From contig CALGOB010000089.1 in the NCBI GenBank assembly GCA_937958005.1, forward strand, positions 1 to 63,509: a stretch of DNA of 63,509 nucleotides, given 5' to 3'. Shown here one piece after another: positions 53,428 to 63,436 of the stretch (position 1 is its first letter; the number at the start of each line of letters is the position of its first letter). The stretch is from an uncultured Cyclobacteriaceae bacterium. GTDB lineage: Bacteria > Bacteroidota > Bacteroidia > Cytophagales > Cyclobacteriaceae. The notes under the pieces were generated by a model. That model did not search any database. It was not told where the DNA came from and saw nothing but the letters and a program-made list of their open reading frames with translations. The position numbers and the translations under genes are program-made.

Positions 53428-54834
53428 TTAATTCTCAACTTTTTCAGTTGCTTCAGTAGTTGTTTGTTTTACACCAACTTTCTCTCCAGTTGCCTTTATA
53501 ATACTTTTTACTTCTGCCATGTTAATTACTGGGAAGAATTTTGCGAAAGCAAAAAACAAGGTAAAGAACAGGCCAAAAGTAAATAAATAAGTACCCATAT
53601 CGTATGCTGTAGGAGAAAACATAGACCAACTAGATGGCAAGTAATCTCTGTGCAACGAGGTAACTATAATCACAAATCTTTCAAACCACATTCCAATATT
53701 TACAATGATGGAAATAATGAATGTAGAAACTAGATTTACTCTAATCTTCTTGAACCAAAATAACTGTGGTGAAATTACATTACAAGTCATCATAGACCAG
53801 TATGCCCAAGCATAGGGACCGAAAGCTCTGTTAATAAAAGCATATTGCTCTGCTTCTACTCCTGAATAAGAAGCAATAAAGAACTCAGTGATGTAAGCAA
53901 TACCAACAATGGAACCTGTAACTATAATTACAATGTTCATCATCTCGATGTGTTGTATCGTAATATAATCTTCTAGCTTATAAACTTTTCTGGTTACCAA
54001 CAGCAAAGTCAGTACCATTGCAAATCCAGAGAAAATAGCTCCTGCTACAAAATATGGTGGGAAAATTGTCGTGTGCCACCCCGGAATTACTGAAGTAGCA
54101 AAGTCAAATGATACAATAGTATGTACCGATAATACCAAAGGTGTAGCAAGTCCAGCTAAAACCAAAGCTACCGTCTCATATCTTGACCAAGTCTTGGCAG
54201 CTCCATCCCACCCGAAACTTAAGGCGCCATAAACTGCTTGTGAAATTTTGTTAGTAGCCCTGTCTCTAATGGTTGCAAAATCGGGAATTAATCCGATATA
54301 CCAGAAAACCAGTGATACGGAGAAATAAGTTGATATAGCAAATACATCCCATAATAGCGGTGAATTAAAATTCACCCATAATGATCCGTAAGTATTTGGT
54401 AGAGGTAATGCCCAAAATGCACCTAACCAAGGTCTACCCATGTGTAATACAGGGAACATGGCAGCACAAATAACCGCGAAAATGGTCATCGCTTCCGCAG
54501 CACGGTTAATTGACATTCTCCAGCGCTGTCTAAATAAAAGCAAAACTGCTGAGATTAATGTACCTGCATGACCGATACCTACCCACCAAACGAAGTTAGT
54601 GATATCCCATGCCCATCCTACGGTATTATTATTACCCCAGACACCAATACCATCCCAGACAAGTCCTCCAACAAAATATCCACCCACTGCTAGCATACCT
54701 ATGGAAATAGCCATTGCCAATAACCATAATGGAGCCGGTTTGTCTTCAACCCTAATGGAGATATCATGAGTAACATCATGAACCGACTTACCACCAGTTA
54801 CTAAGGGTTCACGAATTGCTGATTCTGCAACCAT
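53428..54834 (-). CDS. actC: alternative complex III NrfD-like membrane subunit ActC
   Basis: The 468-residue polytopic subunit belongs to the NrfD/PsrC family and binds quinol. About ten helices are visible with the conserved [38 protein letters not shown] and [17 protein letters not shown]. It forms the quinol oxidation site with ActB and ActF. It lies 12 bases after actB. Confidence 0.95.
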   Translation of the reverse strand: MVAESAIREPLVTGGKSVHDVTHDISIRVEDKPAPLWLLAMAISIGMLAVGGYFVGGLVWDGIGVWGNNNTVGWAWDITNFVWWVGIGHAGTLISAVLLLFRQRWRMSINRAAEAMTIFAVICAAMFPVLHMGRPWLGAFWALPLPNTYGSLWVNFNSPLLWDVFAISTYFSVSLVFWYIGLIPDFATIRDRATNKISQAVYGALSFGWDGAAKTWSRYETVALVLAGLATPLVLSVHTIVSFDFATSVIPGWHTTIFPPYFVAGAIFSGFAMVLTLLLVTRKVYKLEDYITIQHIEMMNIVIIVTGSIVGIAYITEFFIASYSGVEAEQYAFINRAFGPYAWAYWSMMTCNVISPQLFWFKKIRVNLVSTFIISIIVNIGMWFERFVIIVTSLHRDYLPSSWSMFSPTAYDMGTYLFTFGLFFTLFFAFAKFFPVINMAEVKSIIKATGEKVGVKQTTTEATEKVEN

Positions 54835-54846
54835 ATATCAATTAAT

Positions 54847-57800
54847 TTAAGCTTGATGTTCTTTTTTAGATTCTTCGTCTTTATTTCTTATTTTGGTCAT
54901 GTACCAAACGTTTGGCATAACCCTTAATTCTTCCAAAGCATGAAATGCTCTTGGCTCCTGCGCTTCTACCCTCTTTTCTTCTTTCTTAATATCTAAAAGC
55001 TTAGAAATTCTACTTTGAGGATCATTCATATCACCAAATACTAATGCTTCTGATGGGCAAGAACTTGCACAAGCTGAAACAATTTCTCCGTCAACTGGTC
55101 TTCTGCTTTCTTTCTTAGCTTCTAACTTACCCGCTTGGATTCTTTGTACACAAAATGAACATTTTTCCATTACCCCTCTTGCTCTTACGGTCACATCTGG
55201 GTTCAATACCATTTTACCCAAATCGTTGTTCATTGCAGTATTCTTGTCAAATTGCTCATTGTCATGGAATTTGAACCAGTTAAATCTTCTTACTTTATAA
55301 GGACAGTTGTTTGCACAATATCTTGTACCAATACATCTGTTATAAGTCATCTGATTTAACCCTTCAGAACTATGTGTAGTGGCTGCTACTGGACAAACTG
55401 TCTCACAAGGAGCATTATTACACTGCTGACACATCATTGGTTGGAATACAACTTCTGGGTTAGCAGCTGCTTTTTCTTTGATCTTCAATGCATCAATGAA
55501 ACCTGTATCTTCTGTTACTGATTCCTCATCGTAAGAATAGTATCTGTCTATTCTCAACCAAGCCATTGAACGACCATTCAATATTTCTTTCTTTCCTACT
55601 ACAGGAATGTTATTTTCTACTTGACAAGCAATCGTACATGACCCACAACCTGTACATGAGTTTAGGTCAATAGCCATTCCCCAATGGTGATTATTGTAAG
55701 AATGCCCTTGCCAAAGAGTTACTGCATTAGGAGATTTCTTATTACCAGCAGCATCTGTTATTTCTACTTGATGTCTTCCAGCATAAGGATCTTCTACATA
55801 ATTTTTTAGTACACTTTCTTGAATGACAAAGCTTCTTCCTGAATAGGTCTCTGCAGTTTGTGTAACTGCTACTTTATAAGGCTCTCCTGTAACTTTTAAA
55901 GTCACATCGCTAACAAACTGCTGGTTAGCGCCATTTACAGATTGAATAAATGGGTAAGCATTGATACCTACATCATTTCCTACTTTACCTGCTTTAGTTC
56001 TACCGTACCCTAAATTAATCCCAATAGTTCCTTCCGCTTGACCTGGCTGAACAATCACAGGTAATTTAACCGTAGTACCATTTACTGTCAAATCAGCCAA
56101 TTGAGTAGTCATATGACCCAATTCTATGTTGTTATCATCTGCCCATTGAGCAGAAACAGTCACATAGTTATCCCAACATGCTTTAGTGATAGGATCTGAC
56201 ATTTCATGTAACCATGGGTTGTTCCCTTGGAAACCTGCTCCTAAAGTAGAAGACTCACTAATTACCAATTCCAACCCGTTTGACTTAGCTCCTCGTATAG
56301 ATACAGAAGAAATCGTGTCATTATAAACTAAACCTTCACTAGCAACTTCTTCTTCAAAATGACCTTCAAAAAGGCAATTATCAAAGAAAGCTTGGAAGTT
56401 TGGAAACTTACTAACTGCGTTATTACTTTTCCATCTTTCCTGTAAGAAATCATAGTATGAACTAAAATTTCCGCTCCATTTTAAGAATGATTCTTGCGCC
56501 TGCCTAGTATCAAAAATATTACTGATTGTTGGCTGGGAGAAACTAAATACTCCTTTTATTGGTTCGAAATCATTCCAAGACTCCAAGTAATGGTGATCAG
56601 GAGCGTTATATTTAACCAATGAAGAGGTTTCATCCATTCTATCATTGGTAGCAACTGTTGTTTTAATTCCTGCGATTGATTGTCCAATTGCTGCACCATC
56701 TTTGTGGTCATAAACTGGGTTACAATTGAAGAAAATAACAGCTCCCGCGGATTTATTTTTTAAACTACCAACTAATCGATTCATTTGAGCATCATCTCCT
56801 TTTCTTAGGTTAACGCTTTTGTTGATATCAATTGTTTGGTTATAATTTCCTAGTAAGTTGTTAATGGCATTTACTAATAACTGTACATTTTTGTCATTAG
56901 ATCCAGAAACAACGATAGACCTTCCTTTACTATGCAATAAATCTCCTGCTGCTTTGGTCAATTTCTCTTTATCGGCAACAGCACCCACATTCACTTTAGC
57001 TGCTCCTACTTTACCTGCAATCAGGTTATATAAGTTAGCTACGTAAAGTCCTTCTTCAGAAGGTTTGATTCTCGTCCTATAATCTGCATTGGCACCAGTC
57101 AATGACAAGTTAGATTCAAATGAATATAACCTAGACATCTCTTTTTTGCCCTTACCTAATTTTCTTGTTTGAGCAAATTGCTTACTATTTAGGGCATGAG
57201 AATGGTGATTTCCTAAAATATCAGCGCCTATACTTACAATAGTTTTTGCTTTTGAATAGTCAAATGAAGCTAAAGCTCTTTTACCGAAAGATGCTTCATT
57301 AGCTGCCAGTTCCCCATGAGAAGAGATTGGATCATACATTACATGTTCAACATTGTTGAATTTTGCTTTGAACTGATCAAGTGCAGCTTCAGTAGAAGGA
57401 CTAAAAACAGAATAACTTACTACAGTTATTTTGTTTGCTCTTGAAAGTTCTGCGGATAATTTATCATCAAGATCTGACCAAGTCGCTTTTTCTCCCCCTA
57501 TTCTTGGAGTTGCCAGTCTTTCTTTGTCATATAAAGAAAGGACGGAAGCTTGCGCCTGAGCGGTAGTTCCTCCTCCATTCATAGAAGCAAAACTATTTCC
57601 TTCTACTTTGATAGGCCTTCCTTCTCTGGTCTTAACAATCAGAGAATTGTAATCATTACCTACATGATAAGATGTAGCATAATAATTAGGAACCGCAGGA
57701 TCTACATCTATTGGTTTCTTTACATAAGGAATAGCTTTTCTGATAGGTGTCTCACAGGCTACTAAAGAGGCAGCAGCGATTCCAAAACCCATCATTTTCA

Positions 57801-57945
57801 AAAAGTCCCTGCGAGAAGGCCCTTGGTCATCGTCTTCATTGATAGGAAGATGATCAGGAAATTCCTTATCAGCATTTTTTACGAATTCAATGTTATTGGT
57901 CAGTTGCTCTAGGCCTTTCCAGTATACTTTCTTCGTTTCTTTCAT
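54847..57945 (-). CDS. actB: alternative complex III iron-sulfur subunit ActB
   Basis: The 1032-residue fusion of a molybdopterin-oxidoreductase-like domain (without an evident cofactor site) and a four-cluster ferredoxin domain. A Tat-type signal is present (SRRDFLKMMGFGIAAASLVAC), whose Cys could also be lipidated. The cluster motifs are CTGCGSCTIACQ, MCQQCNNAPCETVCP, RCIGTRYCANNCP, and CSFCVQRI with ACASSCPSEA. It transfers electrons from the quinol site towards ActA. Confidence 0.96.
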   Translation of the reverse strand: MKETKKVYWKGLEQLTNNIEFVKNADKEFPDHLPINEDDDQGPSRRDFLKMMGFGIAAASLVACETPIRKAIPYVKKPIDVDPAVPNYYATSYHVGNDYNSLIVKTREGRPIKVEGNSFASMNGGGTTAQAQASVLSLYDKERLATPRIGGEKATWSDLDDKLSAELSRANKITVVSYSVFSPSTEAALDQFKAKFNNVEHVMYDPISSHGELAANEASFGKRALASFDYSKAKTIVSIGADILGNHHSHALNSKQFAQTRKLGKGKKEMSRLYSFESNLSLTGANADYRTRIKPSEEGLYVANLYNLIAGKVGAAKVNVGAVADKEKLTKAAGDLLHSKGRSIVVSGSNDKNVQLLVNAINNLLGNYNQTIDINKSVNLRKGDDAQMNRLVGSLKNKSAGAVIFFNCNPVYDHKDGAAIGQSIAGIKTTVATNDRMDETSSLVKYNAPDHHYLESWNDFEPIKGVFSFSQPTISNIFDTRQAQESFLKWSGNFSSYYDFLQERWKSNNAVSKFPNFQAFFDNCLFEGHFEEEVASEGLVYNDTISSVSIRGAKSNGLELVISESSTLGAGFQGNNPWLHEMSDPITKACWDNYVTVSAQWADDNNIELGHMTTQLADLTVNGTTVKLPVIVQPGQAEGTIGINLGYGRTKAGKVGNDVGINAYPFIQSVNGANQQFVSDVTLKVTGEPYKVAVTQTAETYSGRSFVIQESVLKNYVEDPYAGRHQVEITDAAGNKKSPNAVTLWQGHSYNNHHWGMAIDLNSCTGCGSCTIACQVENNIPVVGKKEILNGRSMAWLRIDRYYSYDEESVTEDTGFIDALKIKEKAAANPEVVFQPMMCQQCNNAPCETVCPVAATTHSSEGLNQMTYNRCIGTRYCANNCPYKVRRFNWFKFHDNEQFDKNTAMNNDLGKMVLNPDVTVRARGVMEKCSFCVQRIQAGKLEAKKESRRPVDGEIVSACASSCPSEALVFGDMNDPQSRISKLLDIKKEEKRVEAQEPRAFHALEELRVMPNVWYMTKIRNKDEESKKEHQA

Positions 57946-57977
57946 TACTATATTCTATAATTGAATTCTATCTTCTC

Positions 57978-59300
57978 TTAATAATGACACTTAGAACATT
58001 CTAAGCCACCGATGTCTTCTACTTTCATTGGTGTTTTTCCACCCTTGCTTTCTTTGTGCAATTGTACCAACTTAGTATAGTATCCATTTCCTTTGGTGTT
58101 CACATCTGTTTCTCTGTGACAGTTGATACACCATCCCATGGTTAAAGGAGCATATTGATATACTACTTCCATTTCTTTAATCTCACCATGACAGGTTTCA
58201 CATTCCAACTTAGCCACTTCTACATGTTGAGAGTGATTGAAATACGCTAAATCTGGTAGATTATGTATTCTTACCCATTCTATTGGTTTGGTATTCTCAC
58301 CATATTCACCTGTTTCTGGATCAAAATCTATTGCCTTATAAATTTTAGCAATCTCAGGTGATTCTGTTTTGATAGCTGAGTGGCAATTCATACAAATGTT
58401 CGCCGAAGGAATATTTGCTGACTTTGCTTTTCTAACGCCTGTATGGCAATAATTACAATCAATCTCGTATTGACCTGCATGAATCTCATGTGAGAAAGCG
58501 ATTGGTTGTCTTGGTTGGTAATTCTGCTGAACGCCTACTGTGAATAAACCATCTATTCCAGCTTTCATAGAAAGCGCGACAATGATGAAGATGAAAATAC
58601 CTATCACCCCATTACTGGTAAAGAATTTACCTAAGTCTGATTTCTGATTAACAACCTCTTTATCTTCTTCTGCTAAGTCTTCCTTGTCTTGTAAGAACTT
58701 AGTCAAAACATTGACCATTAACCCTAGTACGATTAAGATCAGTACTAATACAATGATTAGAATGGTTAAGATTGCTGTGGTGTAACCACCATCTGCTTGA
58801 GTAGACGTTCCTGTTCCGCCTCCATCTGTAGTAGAAATAGTTGTAGGCGGCTCAGGAGGCTTAACACTATTAATATATGACAAAACAGCATCTACCTCAG
58901 CAGGCCCGTAATTTTGAAATGAAGTCATCTGCGTTTTCTTATACTCATTGTATAACTTAACAGCATAAGGATCACCACTCTTAATTACTTTAGTAGAATT
59001 CTTCACAAAATTGTAAATCCATTCTCTGCTTGGCGCTCTGTCCCAAACACCAAACAGCGCTGGACCAATTACTTTCTCGTGTACTGCATGACATGAGGTA
59101 CAGTTTCCTGTGAAGATCTCCTTTCCTTTCGCAATTACTGCAGGGTCTGCTGATAATCCTGCAGGCAATGCAGCAGCTGCATCTCCATCTGGAGCTTGTG
59201 CAAATAGCGGATTATTTACAGCAAATAAGGTAAAAAGGAGTAAAAAAGTCAGGCGAGTGAATTTGACTTTTGTCATTATTGAAGTTTTCTTTTCGTTCAT
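57978..59300 (-). CDS. actA: alternative complex III multiheme cytochrome c ActA
   Basis: The 440-residue product begins the respiratory operon. It has a signal peptide (cleavage near LFAQ), an N-terminal monoheme cytochrome c domain (CTSCH near 51), two membrane stretches (about 172-200 and 228-248), and a five-heme domain with CNYCH, CMNCH, CETCH, CINCH and a C-terminal CSKCH. This makes six CxxCH motifs; ActA is usually described as pentaheme, so the leading domain appears to be an addition. It accepts electrons from ActB. Confidence 0.94.
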   Translation of the reverse strand: MNEKKTSIMTKVKFTRLTFLLLFTLFAVNNPLFAQAPDGDAAAALPAGLSADPAVIAKGKEIFTGNCTSCHAVHEKVIGPALFGVWDRAPSREWIYNFVKNSTKVIKSGDPYAVKLYNEYKKTQMTSFQNYGPAEVDAVLSYINSVKPPEPPTTISTTDGGGTGTSTQADGGYTTAILTILIIVLVLILIVLGLMVNVLTKFLQDKEDLAEEDKEVVNQKSDLGKFFTSNGVIGIFIFIIVALSMKAGIDGLFTVGVQQNYQPRQPIAFSHEIHAGQYEIDCNYCHTGVRKAKSANIPSANICMNCHSAIKTESPEIAKIYKAIDFDPETGEYGENTKPIEWVRIHNLPDLAYFNHSQHVEVAKLECETCHGEIKEMEVVYQYAPLTMGWCINCHRETDVNTKGNGYYTKLVQLHKESKGGKTPMKVEDIGGLECSKCHY

Positions 59301-60105
59301 TATCTATCTCTTACCGATTCAGATGTCGCAAATGTAATATCGTGTTACTGTTTTTCAAAGACCTATTTTTAACAAGTTTTAAGATTCTGCAAAAAGAGGA
59401 ATTTTCAAAATATATGAAATGATTACAAATAATTGATTTACAGCATTCTAAAGGTGGTTATCAACAATAAATCAATAGCAAAAAAAGCTTATTTAGAATT
59501 ATTTTAAATTACTTTTAGATGAAACCTTTTGTATTCTTTCACATACGTTATAAACCAGCTTTTTTGAAAGAACAAGGAGGTTTTCATTTTTTTTCGAAGT
59601 TTTTTTTACGTTAAATAACTGCCTTTGAAAACGATCTCTAAAATAATTTGATTCTACTATAAAAAAACTACTTTTCTTACTTTAATTGGATTCACAATTT
59701 CACCAATTTGAATGGTTAAAAATCGCAATGAATGGTTATTTTGATCTACCTATTTTATTGACATATGATCAAATGATTTGTACTATTAATTGGAAACTGG
59801 CTATTTGTTTTCTTATTAAGATTTAAGAATAAAGATAAAAGATTAAAGACAATAGATGAAAGACATACATGGCACGGAAATAACTTCCATGCCAAAGGGG
59901 GGAGCAAGAACCCAGACCAGGGGTAGAACAGGTTACCATGTAACCGTGATGGCCCGACCCATTTGGGTGGTCTCCAAATTCTTAATTTAATAGCATTGAG
60001 GAGCGTATCAAATACTACGGTGCTCCATGCCAGATGAATAGTTGGAGCAAAGCCCCTATATGCAGGGAATTAATTGCTCCAATTATCTTTTAGATATTGA
60101 AGCAA
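59301..60105. other. structured intergenic region without a gene
   Basis: About 800 bases. The part 59301-59870 should hold the promoter of the respiratory operon on the minus strand; it is very AT-rich with no clear motif. From 59871 to 60082 there are several stem-loops: GGCACGGAA/TTCCATGCC (59871-59893), AGACCA/TGGTCT (59914/59968), GGTTAC-cat-GTAACC (59931-59945), ACCC-attt-GGGT (59957-59968) and TTGGAGCAA/TTGCTCCAA (60042-60082). No open frame of interest is present. Confidence 0.6.
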
Positions 60106-61653
60106 TTAATTCTTTCTTAATTCCTTCTTTAAAATTTTCCCGGTCGCACTCATCGGCAATGCATCAACGAACTCAATAATTCTTGGATACTTATAAGCTG
60201 CAATTTGTTCTTTGGTCCATTCTGTTAAAGTTTCTTTATCCACAGACTCTCCTTCTCTGGTGACCACAAAAGCTTTGATCTCTTCTCCATTTCTATCATG
60301 TGGAACTCCTATTACTGCAACCATAGAAACTGCGGGGTGTTTCATCATTAGTTCTTCTACCTCTCTTGGGTAAACATTGAGTCCTCCCCTAATTATCATG
60401 TCTTTGGTGCGATCTACAATGTAGTAAAATCCGTCTTCATCTTTTATGGCAATATCACCAGAATATAACCAACCATTTTTGATGGTTTTCGAATTCGCTT
60501 CAGGTCTTTTGTAATAACCTTTCATCACGTTATGGCCTTTATAAATCAGTTCTCCTTTTTCACCAACAGGGACTTCATCTCCATTTCCGTCTACTAGTTT
60601 CACTGAAACACCCCATACAGGAGTTCCTATACTACCAGGCTTTCTCCCAATATTTTTATGGTTAAAAGTAACTACTGGAGAGCCTTCAGACATCCCATAT
60701 CCTTCTAGAATAGGAACGTCAAACTTCTTTTCAAAGTCTTCCAATACTTGCAATGGTAGGGAAGCACCTCCTGACACGCTAGTTCTTAAATGACTCGAAA
60801 TTTTCTTGATATCCACACTTTCGTCCTCATGATTTAAAAGCGCCCAATACATAGTAGGCACTCCAGCGAATATGGTTATTTCATGAGCCTGCATTAAATT
60901 CATTACTGTAGCAGCATCAAACCTAGGAAGTAGTACGTTGGTAGTCCCTCTATAAACTCCTGCATTCAAGAGTACAGTCATTCCAAAAATATGAAATAAA
61001 GGCAGAACAATGAGCTGTTTATCTTCACTACTACAGTTGGTAATATCTGCTGAAAGAACGGCATTCATCATCATGTTTGAATGTGTGAGCTCTGCACCTT
61101 TTGGTTTTCCTGTGGTTCCGGAAGTATATATAATCACAGCAGAATCATCTGCCCCTGTTGACTCGCTGATAAATTCAGGAGAACTGTTTTGTAAGAGTCC
61201 CCAGAAATTAGTTGCTCCTTCTATGGCACATGGTTGCTCTGCCTTTCCTGTTATTTCTATAAAATGGCTGCAAACTTCTGTTTCTTGAAACCCCTCGTAT
61301 CCTTCTTTGGCCATTGGCAATTCTGGTGTTCCCGTAAAACAGAAATAGGCTTTGGCTTCTGAATCTTTTAAGTGATACTCAATCTCATCATTTTTTAATA
61401 GGACACTCAAAGGCACGACTGTTGCCCCCACCTTTAAAATACCATAATAGACCATAGGAAAAAATGGCAAGTTTAAACAGCTTAAGGCAACCTTGTCCCC
61501 TTTTTCAATCCCCAATGATTTTAATCCATTAGCAACTTGATTGGATATCTTGTCTAATTGAGAATAAGTAATGTGTTTATCCATGAAAATAACGGCATCT
61601 TTCTCAGGATACTTTCTAGCACTGTCTTCTAGAACAACGGCAAGGTTTAACAT
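60106..61653 (-). CDS. long-chain acyl-CoA synthetase (class I adenylate-forming)
   Basis: The 515-residue enzyme activates a carboxylic acid to its CoA ester. It has YTSGTTGKPKGAELTH, the EGYGMSEGSP motif, YSGDIAIKDEDGFYYIVDR, MIIRGGLNVYPREVEE and the catalytic lysine in SATGKILKKEL. It is FadD-like; the exact chain length is unknown. It is a single gene whose 3' side faces the structured region at 59871-60082, whose last stem may act as its terminator. Confidence 0.9.
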   Translation of the reverse strand: MLNLAVVLEDSARKYPEKDAVIFMDKHITYSQLDKISNQVANGLKSLGIEKGDKVALSCLNLPFFPMVYYGILKVGATVVPLSVLLKNDEIEYHLKDSEAKAYFCFTGTPELPMAKEGYEGFQETEVCSHFIEITGKAEQPCAIEGATNFWGLLQNSSPEFISESTGADDSAVIIYTSGTTGKPKGAELTHSNMMMNAVLSADITNCSSEDKQLIVLPLFHIFGMTVLLNAGVYRGTTNVLLPRFDAATVMNLMQAHEITIFAGVPTMYWALLNHEDESVDIKKISSHLRTSVSGGASLPLQVLEDFEKKFDVPILEGYGMSEGSPVVTFNHKNIGRKPGSIGTPVWGVSVKLVDGNGDEVPVGEKGELIYKGHNVMKGYYKRPEANSKTIKNGWLYSGDIAIKDEDGFYYIVDRTKDMIIRGGLNVYPREVEELMMKHPAVSMVAVIGVPHDRNGEEIKAFVVTREGESVDKETLTEWTKEQIAAYKYPRIIEFVDALPMSATGKILKKELRKN

Positions 61654-61930
61654 ATTATGAATCGTTTTTTAATTAAATCTAAATTGGTATAATTATGGAA
61701 GCTTAGGTTAATTTTTTGCTTAAGATAAAGCTATTCTACTAATTGGCATAGCTTAAAACCTAAAAGAGCTAACAGGATTGTTTGATAAATTTAATTTAAC
61801 CTTTATTATTGAATCCTTATATATCCTTGCTTCGTCACCTTACACTTTAATGTAAGAAGTGTTCGGTTCTATAGGGTGGTCTCTTTTTAAAAGGGATGAA
61901 AGAAAAATAATATCACTATATATTAGAGTT

Positions 61931-62081
61931 TATCACGGTAGAATGATTACAGTTACTTTGTTACCTTTTTGTTCAAGTTTCTCAACAAATCATTAGTAAT
62001 TATGAATTCATAATTACTTTGACAGGCTCAGAAAAGTAGAATTTAGAAGGAGTTTAATCTATACAAAAATCAACCGTGATA
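61931..62081. repeat. degenerate long inverted repeat with a 24-bp central palindrome
   Basis: AGTAATTATGAATTCATAATTACT (61995-62018) is a perfect palindrome. The outer arms TATCACGGT (61931-61939) and ACCGTGATA (62073-62081) are also perfect complements, and both pairs share the same centre at about 62006. The stretch between them is only weakly matched. It lies 100 bases upstream of the aldo/keto reductase gene in an otherwise empty 531-base gap. It may be an old MITE or an operator region. Confidence 0.55.
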
Positions 62082-62184
62082 ATGTTTGATATTGAGCTTA
62101 ACCCTACAGATAAAAGAAAGTAGGAATAATAAGTTATAGTTCAAATAATTGATGTGATTTAATAGAAATCCATATTTAATAAAG

Positions 62185-63084
62185 ATGAAATATCATATTT
62201 TAGGGAATTCTGAATTAAGAATCAGTGAAATAACTTTTGGCGGCATGTCTCTAAGTGAAGATTATAGAGAAGCAAAACCCCTCATACATCAAGCAATAGA
62301 TCAAGGAATCAATTTTTTTGACACTGCTGATTTATACCAAAAGGGACAAAATGAAGAAGTAATTGGGAAGGCTTTACACGGTATTCGCAGTGAGCTTATA
62401 ATTGCTACCAAGGTTGGAAATGAACTGGATCCCAGCGGAGATAGCTGGAACTGGAACCCCAGTAAATCTTATATATTAAAGGCTGTAGAAAAAAGCCTAA
62501 TAAGGTTAAAAACTGATTACATAGATCTTTATCAACTGCATGGAGGAATGATAGAAGATCCAATAGAAGAAACTATTGAAGCTTTTGAAACATTAAAGAA
62601 AGAAGGCAAAATCAGATATTACGGAATCTCTTCTATCAGACCGAATGTCATCAGGGAGTATGTGAAGCTGTCTAACATTTCCAGTGTCATGATGCAGTAT
62701 AGTTTATTGGACAGAAGACCTGAAGAAACCTGCTTCGATTTGCTTAAATCACATCAAATTGGTGTTTTAGCTAGAGGTGTGCTTGCTCAAGGAATTTTAG
62801 CTGGGAAAAGTCCCAAAAAGTACCTGACTCGTGAAGTAAATGAAGTACAATTGATAAATGATGCTGTAAATAAAGTGGCAAACGATAACAAGGTGACTGC
62901 TTCTACAGTTGCGATGAAATATGTAATCAACCACCCAGCAGTTAGTTCTATAGTTGCTGGGATTAGAAATAAGCAACAACTCAACGATTTATTAAGATCC
63001 CTTCAAGTAAAGAATCTTTCCCTTGGTGAAATAAACCATTTGAGGAAAGTGATTGAACCTAATTTATATGAAGTTCATAGGTAA
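62185..63084 (+). CDS. aldo/keto reductase
   Basis: The 299-residue NADPH-dependent oxidoreductase has the AKR tetrad: Asp and Tyr in DTADLYQKG, Lys in IATKVG, His in YQLHGG. Further family features are GVLARGVLAQGILAG and the C-terminal SSIVAGIRNKQQLND for cofactor binding. The substrate is unknown. It is a single gene, preceded by the inverted-repeat region at 61931-62081 and followed by a MITE-like element. Confidence 0.9.
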   Translation: MKYHILGNSELRISEITFGGMSLSEDYREAKPLIHQAIDQGINFFDTADLYQKGQNEEVIGKALHGIRSELIIATKVGNELDPSGDSWNWNPSKSYILKAVEKSLIRLKTDYIDLYQLHGGMIEDPIEETIEAFETLKKEGKIRYYGISSIRPNVIREYVKLSNISSVMMQYSLLDRRPEETCFDLLKSHQIGVLARGVLAQGILAGKSPKKYLTREVNEVQLINDAVNKVANDNKVTASTVAMKYVINHPAVSSIVAGIRNKQQLNDLLRSLQVKNLSLGEINHLRKVIEPNLYEVHR

Positions 63085-63113
63085 GGATCATTATCAAAAA
63101 AACCGAGCTAAAA

Positions 63114-63249
63114 TTAATTAGGGCCTGTCCATAATATACCTTTCGCCTGAGTTTGTTTCCCCCACAAACTCCTTCTAAATGATGGATAAACGATTGTGAG
63201 GACACAATCATGGGCGAGAATTTGACTTTATAGACAGACCCTAATTATT
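63114..63249. mobile_element. MITE-like element with about 20-bp terminal inverted repeats
   Basis: The ends TAATTAGGGCCTGTCCATAA and TTATAGACAGACCCTAATTA are inverted copies with two mismatches inside the shared GGG-CTGTC-ATAA core. The 136-base element has no coding frame. The end sequence resembles those of transposases of the IS5/IS1182 type as I recall them, but no related transposase is in the window. Confidence 0.6.
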
Positions 63250-63403
63250 TTAATTCCTGTTCGTAAAGTAAGGCTTGAACTAAAAACCTTCTATGTTGTA
63301 ATACAAATTAAAGATCATTTATTATTCTGATTATTAGTTATTTAACTTTCTGGTTTATTTCACTTCGGGCAATATAGGGCCAGTAGGTTTTCTTCACTTG
63401 GCT

Positions 63404-63436
63404 AAATATAGTCGGGCTCGAAGCCCGATTATATTT
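63404..63436. terminator. strong stem-loop near the window end
   Basis: AAATATAGTCGGGCT pairs with AGCCCGATTATATTT around a three-base CGA loop: 14 Watson-Crick pairs plus one G-T pair. It lies about 320 bases after the aldo/keto reductase, beyond the MITE. It has no T-run on the plus strand, so it may be a repeat unit and not a terminator. The remaining bases to 63509 hold no gene. Confidence 0.35.
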
